Shown here in pieces: positions 30,692 to 40,431 of a stretch of 64,000 bases of DNA (the stretch's first letter is position 1; each line of letters begins with the position of its first letter). The notes under the pieces are model-generated. The model was not told the DNA's origin, ran no database searches, and saw only the letters and a program-made list of their open reading frames with translations. This DNA comes from JAKAGZ01 sp963783855 (GTDB lineage: Bacteria > Bacteroidota > Ignavibacteria > Ignavibacteriales > Ignavibacteriaceae). The stretch lies in assembly GCA_963783855.1 (NCBI GenBank), contig CAWAPE010000007.1, positions 124,001 to 188,000 on the forward strand, read 5' to 3'. The translations under genes were made by a program, and so were the position numbers.

Positions 30692-32845
30692 TTAAATTAT
30701 GAATAGCCAGACAACTTTTGCCAGTATTGCGAAATCTTTTGTCCTTAATTTACCGGTTGTATCAACAAGGTGGTTAATAACCAGATAAAAATTGCTTCCA
30801 ACTTTCGGTTCCCAGTTGAACCTGTAATTAATATTTAATTCTTTTACACCGTTATTCCATTGAGCAAATATTGAGCTGTGTGTCTTAGTTGAAAAATCGT
30901 ATAGCAGATTAGCTCCAACTTCGTTTGTTGTGAATTCATTTTGCGGCAACGATATTTCATTTCGCTGGTAGTCAACGGAGAGAGTAAACTGCATATCGGA
31001 AATCCAGTTTAATTCCCCATAATAGTATTTCCTTTTGCCTGTATAGTAATCTCCGGAATTAAATTCAATTCCACCATAAAGAGGTCTGCCCCTTCCTGTA
31101 CGTAAATTTACTCCAAAATTATTGTACCAGTATTTCCCTGTTGGGATGGTAGTGTTTTCAAATATGTCGTATGCGTTTTGTACAAAATCGAATTCGCGGT
31201 TAATCTCAAAAGAAAAACTATCATCGTGAATAGTTGATATTCCAAATGGCTGAAAAGTTAAATCAGCGGCAAGCAGGTTATTATCCCTGTCATAAAGGAA
31301 TCCTGATTGAACGGGCGAGAAACGCAATTGATTAGCAATTCCCCATTTAATACGGGGGGAAATTTCAAGATCATAATTGTACTGCTTTGTTCCTGTTCTG
31401 GAAACAAACCCGATGCCCGGATTAAAGTTTTCCTGTATAAAAGTATAGGCCATAAACTGATTGATAAGGTCATTCGGATAATCAATATAAATTCTTCCCG
31501 CCCAGGAATTTTTAAGTCCATGCTTTTCATCGGTCTTTGCAATATTAGCCCCGATTGCTAATGTTTTATCACCGAAAAGTGAACTCGTTTTAAATACAGC
31601 ATCGGCTCCGAACGATCTGTTATAATCATCTTTTGAAACTCTGTTGGAAATAAATCCGCCAACATATGATTGGTCAAAAACGTCATACTTTAACCTGGCA
31701 ACCCCGTAATTTGTTGTAGGTAGAATGTCTTCATTCCGTGTCTGCATATCAATGAAGCCAATTTCCATTTTATCGGCTCTGCCGACCAGTTTTGCACCAG
31801 CAATAATTGGGATTTCCTTCCCGTTGTGAATTCCAATTCGTCTGCTGTAAAAAAGATTATTATTTCCACCGAATGAAAAATCAAAAACATTTGCGCCTTC
31901 AAGGAAAAAATCTCTTTTCTCAGGAAAGAAAAGAGGGAAGCGGGAAAGATTTATTCTTGATCTGTCGGATTCAACCTGTGCGAAATCAGTGTTAAATGTA
32001 AGATCCAGCGAGAGTGCCTGGGCAATACCATATTTAATATCCAGTCCGGCTTTATGGATATAACTATTTTCTTGGTCTGCTCTTTCTGCGCCTGCTGTTA
32101 AAAATGGTTTTACGTAAATAGGATTACCTCTTTTAATGTCCTGGATTCCGAGAAGATTCCCTGCAAAAGATATATTGAAAAAATCTTTATCTTTTCCTAT
32201 TCCTGACCATTGATCTGTTTCACCGAGCCTCTGAATTTTCCTCTGGAAATTCACACCCCAATGCTGAACATCTTTATCAAAAAATTTAAATGTTGAAAAG
32301 GGATAAACTATTTCTGTACTCCAGCCGCTATCAACAATTGCGGAACTTACATCCCACACACCGTGCCAGCTTTCATGAAATCCACCATAACCGTTACTGC
32401 TGCTTAGCAATGCATCGTCTCGCATTCCTAAAGGATTAGTGCCAAACCAATATCCATTCCGGTCGTCATTAAATGTATCAAAAAGCAAGGAAATATTATC
32501 ATCAGCACCCCAGGCTCCGTCAAGTTTTAATGCACGAGCAATAATTTTGTCAGGTTGGTCATCATAACACATAAAACTTACATAAATGTTTTTACTATCG
32601 TAAAGTATTCTGACAACTGTTTTGAAAGTTGCTTTGCCACCGGCAACCGGATCCTGCTGCACAAAATCAGAAATGGGTTTTGCCAGTGCCCATACAGAAT
32701 CACTAAGTACTCCATCAATAACAGGGGGCGTTTTTATTCTTGTAGCATAGATTGTTTTATTTTGAGCAAAGAGTGAAAACTGAATAATGAGAAGAAATAG
32801 GCACGTAGTCAAAAAGGAAAATTTATTAGTCAAAATTTTATTCAC
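30692..32845 (-). CDS. CBM9-like/DUF5916 outer-membrane protein
   Basis: The product is 717 residues. Signal peptide ~1-28 ('TCLFLLIIQFSLFAQ'). Residues ~30-220 are a family 9 carbohydrate-binding-like domain, opening with 'TRIKTPPVIDGVLSDSVWAL' and containing 'DDNISLLFDTFNDDRNGYWF'. Residues ~225-717 match the DUF5916 beta-barrel type: many amphipathic strands of alternating aromatic residues ('LFYSRRIGIHNGKEIPIIAG', 'FPEKRDFFLEGANVF'). Proteins of this architecture are common outer-membrane proteins in Bacteroidota-group bacteria and are thought to bind or transport ligands; the substrate is unknown. It lies just upstream of yjjX and downstream of the lpdA terminator region. Confidence 0.85.
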   Translation of the reverse strand: MNKILTNKFSFLTTCLFLLIIQFSLFAQNKTIYATRIKTPPVIDGVLSDSVWALAKPISDFVQQDPVAGGKATFKTVVRILYDSKNIYVSFMCYDDQPDKIIARALKLDGAWGADDNISLLFDTFNDDRNGYWFGTNPLGMRDDALLSSSNGYGGFHESWHGVWDVSSAIVDSGWSTEIVYPFSTFKFFDKDVQHWGVNFQRKIQRLGETDQWSGIGKDKDFFNISFAGNLLGIQDIKRGNPIYVKPFLTAGAERADQENSYIHKAGLDIKYGIAQALSLDLTFNTDFAQVESDRSRINLSRFPLFFPEKRDFFLEGANVFDFSFGGNNNLFYSRRIGIHNGKEIPIIAGAKLVGRADKMEIGFIDMQTRNEDILPTTNYGVARLKYDVFDQSYVGGFISNRVSKDDYNRSFGADAVFKTSSLFGDKTLAIGANIAKTDEKHGLKNSWAGRIYIDYPNDLINQFMAYTFIQENFNPGIGFVSRTGTKQYNYDLEISPRIKWGIANQLRFSPVQSGFLYDRDNNLLAADLTFQPFGISTIHDDSFSFEINREFDFVQNAYDIFENTTIPTGKYWYNNFGVNLRTGRGRPLYGGIEFNSGDYYTGKRKYYYGELNWISDMQFTLSVDYQRNEISLPQNEFTTNEVGANLLYDFSTKTHSSIFAQWNNGVKELNINYRFNWEPKVGSNFYLVINHLVDTTGKLRTKDFAILAKVVWLFII

Positions 32846-32923
32846 TGTGGTTTAAATTGATATTTGGAATAATTTTTAAAGATAAAAAAAATAAGGCGAA
32901 ATGAGAATTTATTTATGACAAGC

Positions 32924-32951
32924 GGGACAAAACCTTGAAAGATTTTGTCCC
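32924..32951 (-). terminator. hairpin after lpdA
   Basis: GGGACAAAA (32924-32932) pairs perfectly with TTTTGTCCC (32943-32951) around a ten-base loop, just after the lpdA stop codon in its direction. A T-rich but interrupted tail follows on the minus strand, so it is a plausible rather than a classic terminator of the pyruvate dehydrogenase operon. Confidence 0.55.
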
Positions 32952-32962
32952 AATAATTAATT

Positions 32963-34378
32963 CTATTTTCTTTTAGGCTTGTACATATGAGTGCTTTGAC
33001 CGAAGAAAGCTTCTGACGCTTCCATAATGGTTTCGGAAAGTGTCGGGTGCGGATGGATTGTCAGCTTTAAATCTGTAAGATTAGCGCCCATTTCAATTGC
33101 AAGAACTCCTTCAGCAATTAATTCGCCGGCACCCGGTCCACAGATGCCTATTCCTAAAAGTCTTTGTGATTCAGGATCAACAATTAGTTTTGTAACTCCA
33201 TCGTTACGATCCAGTGTAAGTGCTCTTCCTGATGCTGCCCAGGGAAATTTAGCTACTTCGTAGTTTATTCCTTTTTCTTTAGCCTGGTTTTCTGTAATTC
33301 CAGCCCAGGCAATTTCCGGATCAGTAAAAACTACTGCAGGAATTGCTAAGGGATCAAAAGCAGATTTGTGACCTGCTATAACTTCGGCCGCAACTCTGCC
33401 TTCGTGAGAAGCTTTGTGAGCAAGCATGGGCTCACCGGCAATATCGCCTATCGCAAAAATATTTGGATCATCAGTCTGCATCTGCTTGTTTACAACAATC
33501 CATCCTCTCTGGTTTACTTTTACGCTGGTCTTATCTAGCCCCAGTCCGGAGGTATCAGGTTTTCTACCAATTGACATGAGTACATAATCGTAAACTTCCT
33601 CAGTAACTTTTCCTTCTTTATCTTCTATTTTTACGCTTACTCCATTTTTCACTTCTTTCATTTCCGTTACTTTGGAGTTAAGCATCACTTTATCATATTT
33701 TTCTTTTATTTTCTTTGCCAGAAAATTTACTAAATCTCTGTCAGCACCCGGCAGCAACCCTGAAGTCATTTCAACGACCGAAACTTTGCTTCCGAGTGCC
33801 TGGTAAACAGATCCTAATTCAAGTCCGATGTAACCGCCACCTATTACTAAAAGGCTTTTGGGAATAGCCGGTAGATCCAAGGCGGTTGTGGAATTTAAAA
33901 CTCTTTTGCTCTTTATATCAAGCGAAGGTATTGTTGCAATTTGTGAACCGGTAGCAATTATTGCTTTTTCAAATTCCAGCTCTTCTGTTCCACCATCTTT
34001 CTTTTCAATAGTTAATTTTGATGAACTTGTAAAACTTGCTTTGCCCTGAATGAAATTAATTTTTCTTTGCTTTCCAACCAGGCCAACTCCACCCGTCAAT
34101 TTATCAACTATTCCGTTTTTCCAGTTTCTTAACTTGTCCAGATCTATTTTAGGTTTAGCAAATTCAATTCCCCATTTTTTAGCATCTTCCGTTTCGTTTA
34201 ATAATTTTGCCACATGAAGCAATGCTTTTGAGGGGATACATCCTTTATATAAGCAAACTCCGCCGGGATTTTTATCAAGATTAACCAGAGTGACCTGCTT
34301 ACTAAGATCGGAAGCCAGATATGCTGCAGCATACCCTCCCGGTCCGCCACCTATTACTACTACTTGTGTACTATTCAT
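32963..34378 (-). CDS. lpdA: dihydrolipoyl dehydrogenase (E3)
   Basis: This flavoprotein disulfide reductase reoxidises dihydrolipoyl groups of E2 with NAD+; 471 residues. The FAD motif 'VVVIGGGPGGYAAAYLA' is at residues ~6-22, the redox pair Cys42-x4-Cys47 in 'GGVCLYKGCIPSKALLH', the NAD motif 'SLLVIGGGYIGLELGSVY' near 175-192, 'FAIGDIAGEPMLAHKASHEG' near 310-329, and the catalytic His-Glu pair in 'IHPHPTLSETIMEASEAFF' near 442-460. It is the last gene of the operon aceE-aceF-(four-helix-bundle)-lpdA, but a ~110-base gap with an inverted repeat separates it from the four-helix-bundle gene. Confidence 0.97.
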   Translation of the reverse strand: MNSTQVVVIGGGPGGYAAAYLASDLSKQVTLVNLDKNPGGVCLYKGCIPSKALLHVAKLLNETEDAKKWGIEFAKPKIDLDKLRNWKNGIVDKLTGGVGLVGKQRKINFIQGKASFTSSSKLTIEKKDGGTEELEFEKAIIATGSQIATIPSLDIKSKRVLNSTTALDLPAIPKSLLVIGGGYIGLELGSVYQALGSKVSVVEMTSGLLPGADRDLVNFLAKKIKEKYDKVMLNSKVTEMKEVKNGVSVKIEDKEGKVTEEVYDYVLMSIGRKPDTSGLGLDKTSVKVNQRGWIVVNKQMQTDDPNIFAIGDIAGEPMLAHKASHEGRVAAEVIAGHKSAFDPLAIPAVVFTDPEIAWAGITENQAKEKGINYEVAKFPWAASGRALTLDRNDGVTKLIVDPESQRLLGIGICGPGAGELIAEGVLAIEMGANLTDLKLTIHPHPTLSETIMEASEAFFGQSTHMYKPKRK

Positions 34379-34412
34379 TAAATTTCATTCTCCGTTTAAT
34401 TACCCTCTTAAT

Positions 34413-34464
34413 CATAATCTTGTTCTTAATCTTACTTAAATCAGAGAGTAAGATTAAGATTATG
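34413..34464. repeat. imperfect inverted repeat between lpdA and the four-helix-bundle gene
   Basis: CATAATCTT...AATCTTACT (34413-34436, with a six-base insert) is complementary to AGTAAGATTAAGATTATG (34447-34464). Neighbouring bases offer alternative pairings with AAGAGCAAGATT (34469-34480). The whole stretch is built from permutations of AATCTT/CTTAAT and lies immediately after the stop of the four-helix-bundle gene. It may be a leftover of the mobile intervening-sequence type, or a terminator/attenuator. Confidence 0.5.
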
Positions 34465-34488
34465 GTCAAGAGCAAGATTTTTAAGCTT

Positions 34489-34887
34489 TCATTTATTTGA
34501 ATCGCTGTAACTTTCTTCCGGCTCATATACTCTGTCCGAATTACTCTTTATTAAACCCACCAGCATCGATACAATTTCGTAAAGTAAATCTTTCCCTTCT
34601 TTGATTTCATATGGTTCTAATAGGCTTTTAGCTACAAGAGTATCTAAGCACGCGGCACTCTCAAGTGCAGAACCTCTTGATATATCAAAATATCGACACC
34701 TGTCTTTAGAAGAATATTTCCCATTCCCCTCAGCAATATTAAGAATAATAGAAGTTGATGCCCGATCTAGTTGATCATATACTTTAATTTTACAATCTAT
34801 CCTTTTTAGGACAGAATCTGCAAAGTCAACAAAAGAAAGAGATTTCTGATATACTATTAACTTTTCATGGTCGAAGTAATATTGCAT
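34489..34887 (-). CDS. four-helix-bundle protein (23S rRNA intervening-sequence protein family)
   Basis: The product is 132 residues, all-alpha, with no signal. It matches the S23/four-helix-bundle family: 'FDHEKLIVYQKSLSFVDFAD' near the N-terminus, 'QLDRASTSIILNIAEGNGKY' (~39-58) and 'DRCRYFDISRGSALESAACL' (~62-81) are the family's conserved core. These proteins were named from ORFs inside 23S rRNA intervening sequences, but many chromosomal copies, like this one, lie outside rRNA genes; function is unknown. It interrupts the pyruvate dehydrogenase operon between aceF and lpdA, with a palindrome at its 3' side, so later insertion of a mobile cassette is possible. Confidence 0.85.
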   Translation of the reverse strand: MQYYFDHEKLIVYQKSLSFVDFADSVLKRIDCKIKVYDQLDRASTSIILNIAEGNGKYSSKDRCRYFDISRGSALESAACLDTLVAKSLLEPYEIKEGKDLLYEIVSMLVGLIKSNSDRVYEPEESYSDSNK

Positions 34888-34920
34888 GTCATTTCCATTA
34901 ATTCTGATCTACTTTTAGTC

Positions 34921-36567
34921 TTATTCTTCTAATAATATTTTCATCGGTTGTTCCAGTGCTTCAGAAACCCATCTCAGGAATCTTGCAGCATCAGCGCCGT
35001 CGATTATTCTGTGATCGTATGAAAGTGATAGAGGCAGCATTAACCTTGGCTTAAAGGTTTTGTCAATATAAACCTGTTCAAAACTTCCTCGGGAAACTCC
35101 TAAAATGGCAACTTCAGGAGAATTTACTATCGGAGTAAAAGATGTCCCGCCAATTCCGCCTAAATTAGTAATTGTGAAACAGGCTCCCTGCAATTCATCA
35201 AGCCCTATTTTTCTGGCTCTTGCTTTTTCAGCCAGTTGGCCCATTTCAACTGAAAGTTCAGTCAGGTTTTTTTTATCTACATTTTTTACAACAGGAACAA
35301 TTAAGCCGTGGTCGGTATCAACTGCAATTCCAACATTGTAATATTTCTTATAGATTATTTCTTTCTTTTCCATGTCGATGCTGCTGTTAAATTTCGGGAA
35401 TGCTTTTAATCCGGCAGCAATTACTTTAATAAGAATCGATGTAACAGTAAGTTTTCCGCCCGCTTTTTCAACTTTCGGATTATAAGCTTTCCTGGCCTGT
35501 TCAAGCAGTGTAATATCCGCTTTATCAAATTGAGTTACGTGTGGAATAGTTGTCCAGGCATAACCAAGATGTTCGGCGGTTACAATGCGAATTTTATTCA
35601 TTGGCTCGTGTGTAATGCTTCCGAATTTTGAAAAATCTGGAAGAGCTTCCTGTTTAATTCCAACACCCGAAACAGAAGCACTTTCAAGGTTCAGTTTTTT
35701 AACGTATGCTTTAACATCGTCCATAGAAATTCTGCCGGCCGGACCAGAGCCGGTAACTTTATTGATGTTCACACCAAGTTCACGGGCAAGTTTTCTTACA
35801 GAAGGAGCTGCCGGTGCTGCACCTCGTGTAATCGGTGGCTGATTGTCTATTTCACCGGGAAGGAATGATTTAACTTCTCCTTTTTGTCTGACTTCTTCTT
35901 CAGTGGGCTCTGGTTTTGTAACCTCTTTAACTGACTCAGTTTTTTTATCTTTTTGATATGTGCTTTCTGAAGACTCAATTTTTAAGATCGGTTGTCCGAC
36001 TTTTGCTTTACTACCTTCTTTTATCAGAACTTCGATAACTTTGCCGCCAACTGTTGCAGGTACCTCAATGGTCGCTTTGTCAGTTTCTATCTCAAGTATG
36101 CTCTGGTCTTTTTCCACGTTATCGCCTTTTTTAACCAGCACACTTAAAATATCTGCCGCCTCAATGTTTTCTCCAAGTTCCGGCAGTTTCATCTCTATTA
36201 TTTTCTTTTCTCCGGCAGGTTTATCGGCAGTAGTTTTTTCTTGTTTCCCTTTTGGCTGAGCTTTTTCCTTTGTTTCGGGTATTTTTTCTTCCTGTGCTAC
36301 ACTTTCCTTTGTGTTTTCCGCTCTCTTGCCGGATTCATCAACTGTTAAAATAGTCTGTCCCGGTTTAACTTTATCGCCCGGCTTAATCTTTAATCCGGTA
36401 ATAATTCCTGTAAAATTAGAGGGTACCTCGATAGTGGCTTTATCAGTTTCAATTTCAATTACAGACTGATCTGTTTCTATTTTATCTCCAACTTTAACCA
36501 GAACATTCAGAACGTCTGCCGATTCTATGTTTTCACCAAGTTCCGGTAATTTTAATTCTTTAGCCAT
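34921..36567 (-). CDS. aceF: dihydrolipoamide acetyltransferase, E2 of pyruvate dehydrogenase
   Basis: It transfers acetyl groups from lipoamide to CoA; 548 residues. It has two lipoyl domains: residues 1-75 with Lys43 in 'ETDKATIEVPSN' and residues ~123-198 with Lys164 in 'ETDKATIEVPAT'. They are joined by Lys/Glu/Pro-rich linkers. A peripheral-subunit-binding domain follows (~250-290; 'APSVRKLARELGVN', 'GSGPAGRISMDDVKAYVK'), then the trimeric catalytic domain ending with 'LPLSLSYDHRIIDGADAARF', whose His and Asp-Gly are catalytic. It lies between aceE (upstream, 47 bases) and the four-helix-bundle gene. Confidence 0.96.
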   Translation of the reverse strand: MAKELKLPELGENIESADVLNVLVKVGDKIETDQSVIEIETDKATIEVPSNFTGIITGLKIKPGDKVKPGQTILTVDESGKRAENTKESVAQEEKIPETKEKAQPKGKQEKTTADKPAGEKKIIEMKLPELGENIEAADILSVLVKKGDNVEKDQSILEIETDKATIEVPATVGGKVIEVLIKEGSKAKVGQPILKIESSESTYQKDKKTESVKEVTKPEPTEEEVRQKGEVKSFLPGEIDNQPPITRGAAPAAPSVRKLARELGVNINKVTGSGPAGRISMDDVKAYVKKLNLESASVSGVGIKQEALPDFSKFGSITHEPMNKIRIVTAEHLGYAWTTIPHVTQFDKADITLLEQARKAYNPKVEKAGGKLTVTSILIKVIAAGLKAFPKFNSSIDMEKKEIIYKKYYNVGIAVDTDHGLIVPVVKNVDKKNLTELSVEMGQLAEKARARKIGLDELQGACFTITNLGGIGGTSFTPIVNSPEVAILGVSRGSFEQVYIDKTFKPRLMLPLSLSYDHRIIDGADAARFLRWVSEALEQPMKILLEE

Positions 36568-36614
36568 TTTAAACCTTATTAAAAAATTTTCAGTAAATCG
36601 TATCGGTAATATTA

Positions 36615-39288
36615 TTAAGAAATCATGGGGTTCGGTTTCTTGATATCTACTTTCAGGTCTTTTATTGCTTTATCAACAAGTGTAGATTTGATTTTTTTCT
36701 CAGCTGATAAAGCATAAAGCGTAGCAACCACAATGTGTTTTGCATCAACTTCAAAGAAGTTTCTTAAACCTTCCCTGCTTTCGCTTCTTCCGAATCCATC
36801 GGTACCGAGAGAATATAATTTCCTGGGGAACCATTTAGCGATAGAATCGGGGAGAGTTTTTACATAATCAGATGCCGCAACAAAAACGCCATCTTCTTTC
36901 TTTAGTGTCTTTTCGATGTAAGATGTTTTTGATTTCTCAGATGGATGTAGAAGGTTCCATCTTTCAATTTCAAGAGCATCTTTCCTTAGTTCTTTGTAGC
37001 TGGTGATGCTCCATACATCAGTTGCTACTTTATAAGTCTTTTCAAGAATTTCCTGGGCTTTTAAAACTTCATTTAGGATTGTTCCACTTCCAAATAATTG
37101 AGCTTTCAGTTTAACAGTTTTCTTTTTAGAAGTTTTGAATTTATACATTCCCTTAACAATACCATCTTCAACACCCTTAGGCATTGCCGGCATTGCGTAA
37201 TTTTCATTCATCACTGTTATGTAGTAGAAAATATTTTCCTGGTCTTCATACATTCTCTTTATACCGTTACGAATTATAACAGCAAGTTCAAACGCGAAAG
37301 CAGGATCGTAAGCAACAAGATTTGGAACAGGATAAGCGAGCAAATGACTGTTTCCATCCTGGTGTTGTAAACCTTCACCAGCAAGTGTGGTTCTACCGGC
37401 TGTACCGCCAAGCAGGAAGCCTTTACAACTCATATCACCGGCTGCCCAGACAAGGTCACCGATTCTCTGTAATCCGAACATTGAGTAGTAAATAAAGAAA
37501 GGAATCATATTTAGTCCGTGGGTAGCATAAGCTGTTCCGGCGGCAATAAATGAGGACATTGATCCTGCCTCTGTTATTCCTTCTTCGAGGATCTGTCCGT
37601 TTGTGGCTTCTTTATAGTAGAGAAGACTATCTTTATCTACTGGCTCATAAAGCTGGCCTGCGTGTGAATAAATTCCGACCTGTCTGAACAGCGCTTCCAT
37701 TCCAAAAGTTCTTGCCTCATCAGGTACTATAGGAACAATGTATTTTCCTAATTCTTTATCCTTTAATAGTTTTGCGAGAATTCTAACAAAAACCATGGTT
37801 GTAGATGCTTCTCTTCCTTCCGTCCCTTTAAAGAATTCTTCAAAGATTGTTTGCGGTGGTGTTTTAATCGGTCGGATATCTGTTTTTCTGGAAGGAACAA
37901 AACCCCCAAGATTTTTTCTTCTTTCCTGCAGGTACTTAATTTCCGGGCTGTCTTCGGCAGGTTTGTAAAAAGGAGCTTTTGCAACAACTTCGTCAGAAAT
38001 TGGTATTCCGAATCTTGTTCTGAATTCTCCAAGTTCATCTTCGTTCAGTTTTTTCTGCTGGTGTGTAATGTTTTTTCCTTCACCGCTTTCACCAAGTCCG
38101 TAACCCTTAATAGTTTTTGCCAGGATAACAGTCGGTGAACCGGTATGTTCTACAGCTGCTTTGAAAGCGGTAAACACTTTTTCAGGATCGTGACCGCCTC
38201 TTTTCATTTTTTTCAATTGTTCATCTGAGAGGTTTTCAACCATCTGTAGTAGTTCAGGATCAGTTCCAAAGAAATGCTCCCTTATATATTCACCTGTCTC
38301 AACTGAGTATTTCTGGTACTGGCCGTCAACAACTTCTCCCATGCGTTTTACTAATTTTCCATTTTTGTCTTTGGCAAGCAGAGAATCCCAATCTTCTCCC
38401 CAGACAACTTTAATAACATTCCAGCCGGCTCCTCTGAATGCCGATTCAAGTTCCTGTATAATTTTTCCGTTTCCTCTTACAGGGCCGTCAAGTCTTTGCA
38501 GGTTACAATTAATAACAAATAATAGGTTATCTAGTTTTTCCCTTGCAGCAAGAGTTATAGCTCCTAATGCTTCGGGTTCATCTGTTTCTCCGTCACCCAG
38601 AAAAGCCCATACTTTGTGTCCATTAGTTTTTTTCAGTCCACGATCTTCAAGATAACGATTAAACCTTGCCTGGTAAATTGCCATAATTGGCCCAAGCCCC
38701 ATAGAAACTGTTGGGAATTCCCAAAAGTTTGGCATAAGCCAGGGATGAGGATATGAGGATAAACCACCGCCCGGTTTTGTTTCACGCCTAAAGTTTTCAA
38801 GCTGGTCTATAGTTAAGCCTTCCTTCGAGAAAAGCCCTTGCGTAAATTCCGGGTGATGCGTGTCCCTGGAAATAAATCTGATCTCCGTCGTAGTCTTCTC
38901 CTTTGCCGCGGAAGAAATGGTTGAAACCAATTTCATATAATGTAGCTGCGGATGCGTAAGTAGAAATGTGTCCGCCGATACCGTTTTCCTGTTTATTAGC
39001 TTTCACTACCATTGCCATGGCATTCCAGCGGATCAGACTTTTTATTCTTCTTTCAATTTCTCTATCACCGGGGAAAGGGGGTTGTTTTTCTCTTGGTATT
39101 GAATTTATGTAAGGAGTGTTTGCTGAAAATGGTATGCTAATTCCTGCTTTGTGTGCTCTAATCTGAAGTTGATTTAAAAGATCTTTTACTCTTTCATCAC
39201 CACTATGTTCAATTACGTAATCGAGTGATTCAAACCATTCCCTTGTTTCCAGTTCCTGAATTTCAATATCTTTCTTTTCATTGCTCAT
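36615..39288 (-). pseudogene. aceE: pyruvate dehydrogenase E1, homodimeric type, single frameshift
   Basis: This is the thiamine-diphosphate-dependent decarboxylase of the PDH complex. The N-terminal frame (38797-39288) ends in '…GHASPGIYARAFLEGRLN', and the next frame resumes at 'TIDQLENFRRETKPGGGLSS', exactly as in AceE 'AFLEGRLTQEQLDNFRQE'. One surplus A (AA at 38813-38814 read on the minus strand) explains the break; removing it gives 890 residues, matching E. coli AceE (887). Thiamine motif 'FLGDGETDEPEALGAI' and the rest are intact, and aceF and lpdA are undamaged, so a sequence error is the likeliest explanation. A programmed +1 shift at CTT-A is conceivable but unsupported. First gene of the operon. 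Confidence 0.9.
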
Positions 39289-39578
39289 TTTGTGCTGTCC
39301 TTTTCTTCAATTATGAGATTTTTATAGAATCATATCATGTCCGGCAGATTCAATTCATCCTTCCCAAAGAAAAGTTGAAAATATGTTCGATTTTGGCCCA
39401 TAAATGGTGGCTACCGGGCTGATTTTTAATAAAAATTAGAGAATTAACTTACACGATTTAGCTAAAAAATACAAGGATTGTAGTAAGCCGGATAAAAGGG
39501 TTCTTTGACCGAATAACAGGATTTTAATGCTATTAGTTCAAATGAAATCGGGTTTGAAGGAAGGATCTAAATTTTTAA

Positions 39579-40421
39579 TTATTTGAGGTATTTCCCGTAC
39601 CACAATTTTCTTAATGCGTCCACTTCTTTTCGGTGTGTTTTAAGGTAGTGATCACCGTTTTCAAATATTACCAGCCTGTATTGATAATCCATTTCGCGGA
39701 ATTTATTTGCCATTTCAAGTGACTGATTAGGTGAAATAATGTCGTCTGTTCCTCCGTGCATAATAAGGTAGGGAACTGGAGGGAGTTTTTTATAAAAATT
39801 TATTGCTGATCTTTCGTTTAATTTTTCTTCAATATTTTCAGGTTTGAAGTAACCTTCGTAGGCTTTCTGCATTGCGGAATTTTCATCAGAGTTTTGCCCG
39901 GCATTTGAAATTGCGCCAACTAAAATTGCACATTTAAATTTGTTTTGTTTTGTCAGAGTGATGTACGTCATCATTCCGCCGCGGCTCCAACCTTCAATTC
40001 CCCATTTTGAATTATCAGCGCAGTCAAATTCATTAGCCAGGGGAATAAGATTTAAAATATCGTTAACATCAGAGCCACCAAGTTCATCCTTGCCTTCTCC
40101 GCCGGCATTGCCTCTGTACTGGGAAGCGAAGACAACATATCCCCAACTTGCGAGTTGCCCAAATATTCCTCTTGCGGTAAATTCATCTATTGCGCCCCGG
40201 TTACCAGCACCGCCACGGTTCCAGATAACGCAAGGATATTTTTTTGTCTGATTATTCGGGTAAGCGATAAATCCTTTTACTTTCAGACCATCGGAAAGAT
40301 AAGTTATTTTTTCTACTGTAGAATTATTAAATGATTCTTCACCCCATCCGCTGATAACCATTTTAGTCTGCGAATTATTTAGAGCGATTTTTTTTCTTGT
40401 AATAATTCTAGAAGTACTCAT
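39579..40421 (-). CDS. alpha/beta-hydrolase, prolyl-oligopeptidase-like (S9-type)
   Basis: I take ATG 40421, ten bases after the upstream gmhA stop; the longer reading would overlap gmhA. The product of 280 residues has no signal peptide. The catalytic serine is in 'GIEGWSRGGMMTYITL' (GxSxG), the acid in 'LIMHGGTDDIISPNQSLEMA' and the His in 'VIFENGDHYLKTHRK'. The N-terminal ~70 residues hold 'VKGFIAYPNNQTKKYPCVIW', a strand motif of acyl-aminoacyl-peptidase-like hydrolases. This is a single-domain peptidase or esterase without the propeller of classic POPs. Specific substrate unknown. It may be co-transcribed with gmhA. Confidence 0.85.
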   Translation of the reverse strand: MSTSRIITRKKIALNNSQTKMVISGWGEESFNNSTVEKITYLSDGLKVKGFIAYPNNQTKKYPCVIWNRGGAGNRGAIDEFTARGIFGQLASWGYVVFASQYRGNAGGEGKDELGGSDVNDILNLIPLANEFDCADNSKWGIEGWSRGGMMTYITLTKQNKFKCAILVGAISNAGQNSDENSAMQKAYEGYFKPENIEEKLNERSAINFYKKLPPVPYLIMHGGTDDIISPNQSLEMANKFREMDYQYRLVIFENGDHYLKTHRKEVDALRKLWYGKYLK

Positions 40422-40431
40422 GAGGAATGTC

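Noticed and set aside
34489..34887. Diversity-generating retroelement accessory protein (Avd)
   Set aside because: The fold is related, but there is no reverse transcriptase or variable repeat nearby, so the four-helix-bundle name is kept.
38810..38820. Programmed +1 frameshift in aceE at CTT-A
   Set aside because: The CTT-A sequence could allow a tRNA-Leu slip, but there is no stimulatory structure I could see, and similar single-base breaks occur nearby; error or mutation is simpler.
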